From CAJXVY01 sp965660355 (GTDB lineage: Bacteria; Actinomycetota; Actinomycetes; Actinomycetales; Microbacteriaceae): a stretch of 64,000 nucleotides of DNA. The notes under the pieces were generated by a model. That model did no database searches. It had not been told where the DNA came from and saw only the letters and a list, made by a program, of their open reading frames with translations. Made by a program: the position numbers and the translations under genes. Positions 60,871 to 64,000 of the stretch are shown here, in pieces (position 1 is the first letter of the stretch; each line of letters starts with the position of its first letter). Location of the stretch: positions 13,279 to 77,278 of the forward strand of contig CBFHZN010000006.1 in the NCBI GenBank assembly GCA_965660355.1, read 5' to 3'.

Positions 60871-61379
60871 GCGCTTCGCTGCGCTCTTCTGGCCGCCAAT
60901 TCATCTACAGATGTCAGCTCCTCTGGGCCAAGCTCGGTAAGTGAGGTTTCAACCTCTCGCAGAACTCTGCCAACGGCAATTCCAAATACTCCCTGCCCTT
61001 GGCCGAGCAAATCAATCACTTCATCCTGGGAGGTGCAGAGATAAACACTTGCTCCATCGCTCATCAGAGTGATCTTTGCCAAATCTTCAACTCCGGTGGC
61101 TCTTAATCTTTCAACAGCGTTTCTAATCTGCTGCAGTGATACACCTGTGTCCAAAAGTCTTTTCACAAGCTTCAGAACCAAGATGTCACGGAATGAATAA
61201 AGTCTTTGTGAGCCAGAACCTTGCGCGTCTTGGACTGTTGGTTGAACCAAACCAGTTCTTGCCCAATAATCCAGCTGTCGGTAGGAAATTCCCGCCGCGG
61301 CCGCAGCATTTGCACCGCGGTAGCCCGAGTTGGCATCCTCATCGGGTAAGCCATCTCTAAAAAGCATGTCCTCGCTCAT
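60867..61379 (-). CDS. MerR-family transcriptional regulator
   Basis: A 170-aa regulator with a MerR-type winged helix after a 20-residue acidic lead: AAAAAGISYRQLDYWARTGLVQP, then SGSQRLYSFRDILVLKLVKRLLDTGVSLQQIRNAVERLR. The C-terminal half (about 95-150) is an actinobacterial ligand-free domain as in Rv1828-like regulators. Strong AGGAGG site before the ATG. It lies downstream of the FtsR-like gene with 80 bp between, and its stop overlaps parA by 4 bp. Confidence 0.88.
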   Translation of the reverse strand: MSEDMLFRDGLPDEDANSGYRGANAAAAAGISYRQLDYWARTGLVQPTVQDAQGSGSQRLYSFRDILVLKLVKRLLDTGVSLQQIRNAVERLRATGVEDLAKITLMSDGASVYLCTSQDEVIDLLGQGQGVFGIAVGRVLREVETSLTELGPEELTSVDELAARRAQRSA

Positions 61380-61459
61380 GGCAACCTCCTAGTTCCGAAC
61401 CTCAATTATTACTCCTTCAACCACTGCCTGAAGGTTTGTTTGAACTTCGGCGTGTCGGA

Positions 61460-62152
61460 TTATTTATCCAATTTGCCAATTTCGCCAGCAAGTAATTGTG
61501 AGCGAATGTTGGCAAATCTGTTTTCTATCTCTCGAGCGTAGTAGGCGGCCTTTGCAGCACTTTCTGGCGTTCTTTTTCTAACAACCGGCTCAATCACCCC
61601 ACCAATTATTCCTATTTCTCTATCTGCGCTGGCCTTGATCCCCTTCAGGTGCCGGGGAGAGATGCCAAACTGGGCAAGGCCAGCTATCGAAACAGAAATC
61701 TCTAATTCATGAGATGAGTGTGGTTCAGCTCCGATTAGCCCAATTTCCTGGGCTTCTTTGAGAGAAGTTTGAGAAATGCCTGATTCTTCAATCAACTTCA
61801 TGGTTGAAAACTTCAAACTCTTCCGCAGCTTATTGGCGGTTGGAGCGTTGATTGGAAGTGCGGGGTTTTTGCCTCCATCCAGATCCTCGAAATACTGTCG
61901 AATAACCTTCAGTGGCAGATACTGATCTCTTTGCAGTTCCAAAGCCACCCTCAGTCTTTCAATCTGCGAATCTGAGAATTTCCGATAACCAGCTTCTGTT
62001 CTTTGCGGATTCACTAACCCCTGGTCTTCTAAAAACCTCAGTTTTGAGGGCGTCAAATCTGGGAAATCTGGCTTGAGGATTCCAAGCACTTCACCAATGT
62101 TGTAAAGCTTGCTCTGCCTGTGCTGGTTGATAGCGCGAATTGGTTCACTCAC
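61460..62152 (-). CDS. ftsR: MerR-family regulator FtsR
   Basis: A 230-aa MerR-type regulator corresponding by sequence style and neighbourhood to FtsR of Corynebacterium, where it controls ftsZ. DNA-binding part: LYNIGEVLGILKPDFPDLTPSKLRFLEDQGLVNPQRTEAGYRKFS then IERLRVALELQRDQYLPL (quoted in pieces). The C-terminal half is a coiled dimer domain and effector region. GTG start overlapping garA by 4 bp; garA-ftsR-merR is a conserved actinobacterial cluster. Candidate target repeats lie upstream of ftsZ at 33.9 kb. Confidence 0.83.
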   Translation of the reverse strand: MSEPIRAINQHRQSKLYNIGEVLGILKPDFPDLTPSKLRFLEDQGLVNPQRTEAGYRKFSDSQIERLRVALELQRDQYLPLKVIRQYFEDLDGGKNPALPINAPTANKLRKSLKFSTMKLIEESGISQTSLKEAQEIGLIGAEPHSSHELEISVSIAGLAQFGISPRHLKGIKASADREIGIIGGVIEPVVRKRTPESAAKAAYYAREIENRFANIRSQLLAGEIGKLDK

Positions 62153-62574
62153 TCGCTACCTCCCTGCTTATTCGGCGCTGAATAAAAAGTCATCTTGAAT
62201 TTACCGATCTGCACATCGCTGCCGTTTCTAAGCGGTGCACGGTCCACTCTTTGACCAAGCATATAGCTTCCATTGAGGCTTCCCAAGTCAATTAATTCAA
62301 ACTCACCATCGACTCTTTTGAATTCAACGTGTTTGCGGGAAACAGTCACATCATCCAAAAAGATATCCGCATTTGGATGCCTTCCAGCAATAGTTGAATC
62401 TGAATCTAATAAAAACCTTGCCCCAACATTTGGCCCACGGGTGACAATCAATAGTGCATTCCCATCAGGCAATGCCTCAATGGCGGATTGCTCCTCGGCG
62501 CTGAGTCCGTGCGCATCGGCTATTAGATCGTCTTCGAACCGGGCCGTTTCCTCTGGATTGAAATCTTCGCTCAT
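62149..62574 (-). CDS. garA: FHA-domain protein of the GarA/OdhI family
   Basis: FHA switch protein that in relatives inhibits 2-oxoglutarate dehydrogenase and adjusts glutamate metabolism according to Ser/Thr kinase signalling. 141 aa: a flexible N-terminus, then the FHA domain (GARFLLDSDSTIAGRHPNADIFLDD, then VSRKHVEF and LGSLNGSYMLGQRV). The N-terminal phosphorylation motif, ETTS in GarA and OdhI, is here ETAR (EETARFEDDL): one of the two threonines is missing. The ATG shares a base with the upstream stop. Confidence 0.87.
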   Translation of the reverse strand: MSEDFNPEETARFEDDLIADAHGLSAEEQSAIEALPDGNALLIVTRGPNVGARFLLDSDSTIAGRHPNADIFLDDVTVSRKHVEFKRVDGEFELIDLGSLNGSYMLGQRVDRAPLRNGSDVQIGKFKMTFYSAPNKQGGSE

Positions 62575-63170
62575 CAACCTTCCCCTTTGGAGAAAAGATT
62601 AGCTGATTCAGGTTTCTTGGATGTAACTAAATCTATAACTTGCCTTATGTAAACAATGCCAGCCCACCAATAAAGGCCTATGCCCCAAAAGGCAAATGCC
62701 CAAGCTATTGGCAAAATGATGTGCTCGGTGGATGCAAATATGTCAGCCAGCAACAACAGCGGAAAGGCGTAGAGCAAAGCAAAAGTGCCAGCCTTGCCCA
62801 GGAAATGAACTGGCAACGGCCCATATCCGTGAGTTGCCAAAACTGGGTAGGCAATCGCCAACATCACATCCCTGAGGATTACCACCACCGCCAACCAAAT
62901 AGGAATATTTCCATTTACTGCTAAACCAATCAGGGTTGCAAAGATATACAAACGATCAGCGGCCGGGTCCAATCTGGCACCTAGTTTTGTCACTTGATTA
63001 AGCTTTCGTGCTAAAAACCCATCAAACCAGTCGCTGGCAGAGGCAAAAATAAGCACCAGCAGGGCAGCTACGTTTTGCTCCCGCAGCAACAAAATCAAGA
63101 AAACCGGAACCAGCAAAAGCCTCAATACGCTGAGCGCATTGGGAATTGTTAGTTCGCGTCTAAGGTCCAC
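62574..63170 (-). CDS. CDP-alcohol phosphatidyltransferase
   Basis: Membrane phospholipid synthase with the CDP-OH-P motif: SDWFDGFLARKLNQVTKLGARLDPAADR (shown in parts: DWFDG, AR, G, D, D). About 198 aa with five to six membrane helices. Product is probably phosphatidylglycerol phosphate, judging by LTIPNALSVLRLLLVPVF, but related families (cardiolipin, phosphatidylinositol) cannot be excluded. The GTG at 63170 avoids overlapping the upstream gene; a TTG at 63227 would add 19 residues and a 47-bp overlap. Confidence 0.8.
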   Translation of the reverse strand: MDLRRELTIPNALSVLRLLLVPVFLILLLREQNVAALLVLIFASASDWFDGFLARKLNQVTKLGARLDPAADRLYIFATLIGLAVNGNIPIWLAVVVILRDVMLAIAYPVLATHGYGPLPVHFLGKAGTFALLYAFPLLLLADIFASTEHIILPIAWAFAFWGIGLYWWAGIVYIRQVIDLVTSKKPESANLFSKGEG

Positions 63171-63180
63171 AGAGTGCAGT

Positions 63181-64000
63181 CTATTGAGAGTTGCCGGTGC
63201 TTGAGGAAAAATTATTTCTTCGCTCAATAAAAATAAAAACTACAACCAGTCCAATACCCGCAAAAGCAGCAGGAACCAATGGGAAATACTCCACCAACTC
63301 CGTTGACAGTTCAGGAAATAGCGCGGGAAGTGTTCCAAGCATCAAGCCAGCCATGAACAGATAGGTCATTTGTGGGAAACGATTCAAAAACCACCTAACC
63401 AAAAACACAATCGTCACCAGCCCAATAATTGCCCCGAGAGCAAAACTTGCTAAATAGGCAAGATCGAGGTTGTTCAATGCAGAGATTGTTCTCTCGTAGG
63501 AGCCAAGTAATAAAAGTAAAAAAGATCCAGACACACCTGGAAGCACCAAAGCACTTATGGCTATCGCCGCAGCCACTGGAGTTATTACCTCTAATCTCCA
63601 CTCAAATAACTCACCAGTGAGTAATAGCCCGACAAAGATCCCTGGTATTACCCACAAGGAGGTTGAAGCTGAAACTTTTCCCGCAAGCCTCAGCGGATAA
63701 TAAACACTTGCTAAAACCAATCCTCCGAAGAAACTGAATGTGATCTTGGGGTAATTGATTAGAAGCGGCTCGATTGCGCGGGCCATTGCAAGTAGCCCAA
63801 TCGCCATTCCAATCGCTATCAAGCCAATCTTTGACCACTCAATATTGCTGGAGGGTCTAAGGGATTTTTTTACTAAACCAGCCAGTGATAAAAAGAAATT
63901 GGAAATGGTTTCAATCAGAAATTTATAAATTCCTACAATCAGCGCTACCGTTCCACCGCTGATGCCCGGTATCGCCTCGGCGGTACCAATCAGGAAACCC
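63181..64000 (-). CDS. DUF368 membrane protein (PopT-type polyprenyl phosphate translocase), N-terminus outside window
   Basis: Membrane protein with about 272 residues visible; the frame stays open to base 64000, so the N-terminus is missing. The family hallmark lies near the window edge (FLIGTAEAIPGISGGTVALI and VGIYKFLIETI), followed by six to seven membrane helices, including LEVITPVAAAIAISALVLPGVSGSFLLLLLG (second Gly-rich PGVSGS motif). DUF368 members (PopT) recycle undecaprenyl phosphate from the outer to the inner leaflet, which suits a region rich in cell-wall genes. Confidence 0.85.
   Translation of the reverse strand, partial: GFLIGTAEAIPGISGGTVALIVGIYKFLIETISNFFLSLAGLVKKSLRPSSNIEWSKIGLIAIGMAIGLLAMARAIEPLLINYPKITFSFFGGLVLASVYYPLRLAGKVSASTSLWVIPGIFVGLLLTGELFEWRLEVITPVAAAIAISALVLPGVSGSFLLLLLGSYERTISALNNLDLAYLASFALGAIIGLVTIVFLVRWFLNRFPQMTYLFMAGLMLGTLPALFPELSTELVEYFPLVPAAFAGIGLVVVFIFIERRNNFSSSTGNSQ

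Overview
The window is a piece of chromosome from a small-genome actinobacterium, most likely a freshwater planktonic Microbacteriaceae of the Rhodoluna/Aquiluna (Luna) type. The actinobacterial markers are RbpA, PafB/PafC, HelY, Wag31-type DivIVA, SepF, the QcrCAB-CtaCDEF bcc-aa3 respiratory chain, class II DAHP synthase, FtsR, a GarA/OdhI FHA protein and DUF3043. Base composition is by eye slightly AT-rich, unlike the very GC-rich soil relatives. Coding density is extreme: most neighbouring genes abut or overlap. No tRNA, rRNA, CRISPR array, insertion sequence, prophage or secondary-metabolite cluster was seen.

Layout: (1) 1-8.5 kb, plus strand: end of trmI, an FKBP lipoprotein, pafB-pafC, a small membrane protein, a 57-residue tatA, tatC, helicase helY and lnt. 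The Pup/proteasome genes usually found between trmI and pafBC are not there. (2) 8.5-11.4 kb: rbpA, a glycerophosphodiesterase, a YitT-like membrane protein, trpD. (3) 11.5-19 kb: ctaE-qcrC-qcrA-qcrB facing ctaC-ctaD-ctaF, with a terminator and a decayed reading frame between them. (4) 19-29 kb: erpA, an M20 peptidase, DUF3043, an aldo/keto reductase, pyrD, nrdR, hisD, a flavin reductase, dnaE. (5) 29-47.5 kb, minus strand: rluD, lspA, divIVA, yggT, sepF, yggS, ftsZ, then the division/cell-wall (dcw) run ftsQ, murC, murG, ftsW, murD, mraY, murF, murE, ftsI, ftsL, rsmH, mraZ, headed by tandem MraZ boxes. (6) 47.5-64 kb: DUF3040, a polyprenyl synthase, an Rv2175c-like protein, aroG, plsC, a ROK kinase, an acyl-CoA ligase, def, a MinD/EspI-like ATPase, pyc, parA, two MerR regulators (the second FtsR), the FHA protein, a CDP-alcohol phosphatidyltransferase, and a DUF368 (PopT-type) transporter cut by the window end.

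Cell-envelope and division functions dominate. The dcw run makes lipid II and the divisome, SepF and DivIVA anchor division and polar growth, FtsR is a candidate regulator of ftsZ, and the polyprenyl synthase and DUF368 protein serve the lipid carrier. TatAC exports the Rieske protein. LspA and Lnt mature lipoproteins such as CtaC and the FKBP protein.

Four N runs (53.3, 55.6, 57.6 and 60.4 kb) are assembly joins inside genes. Two are flanked by identical 78-79 bp ends and the other two hide no missing codons. All four lengths keep the reading frame, so these genes are probably intact and the real sequence about 552 bp shorter.

I found no obviously new multi-gene system. The main points of interest are streamlining signatures (convergent genes sharing a 4-bp stop overlap, probable leaderless promoters, loss of the Pup block and of pknL at its usual site), non-standard motifs in MurE and the FHA protein, and candidate operators upstream of mraZ and ftsZ.
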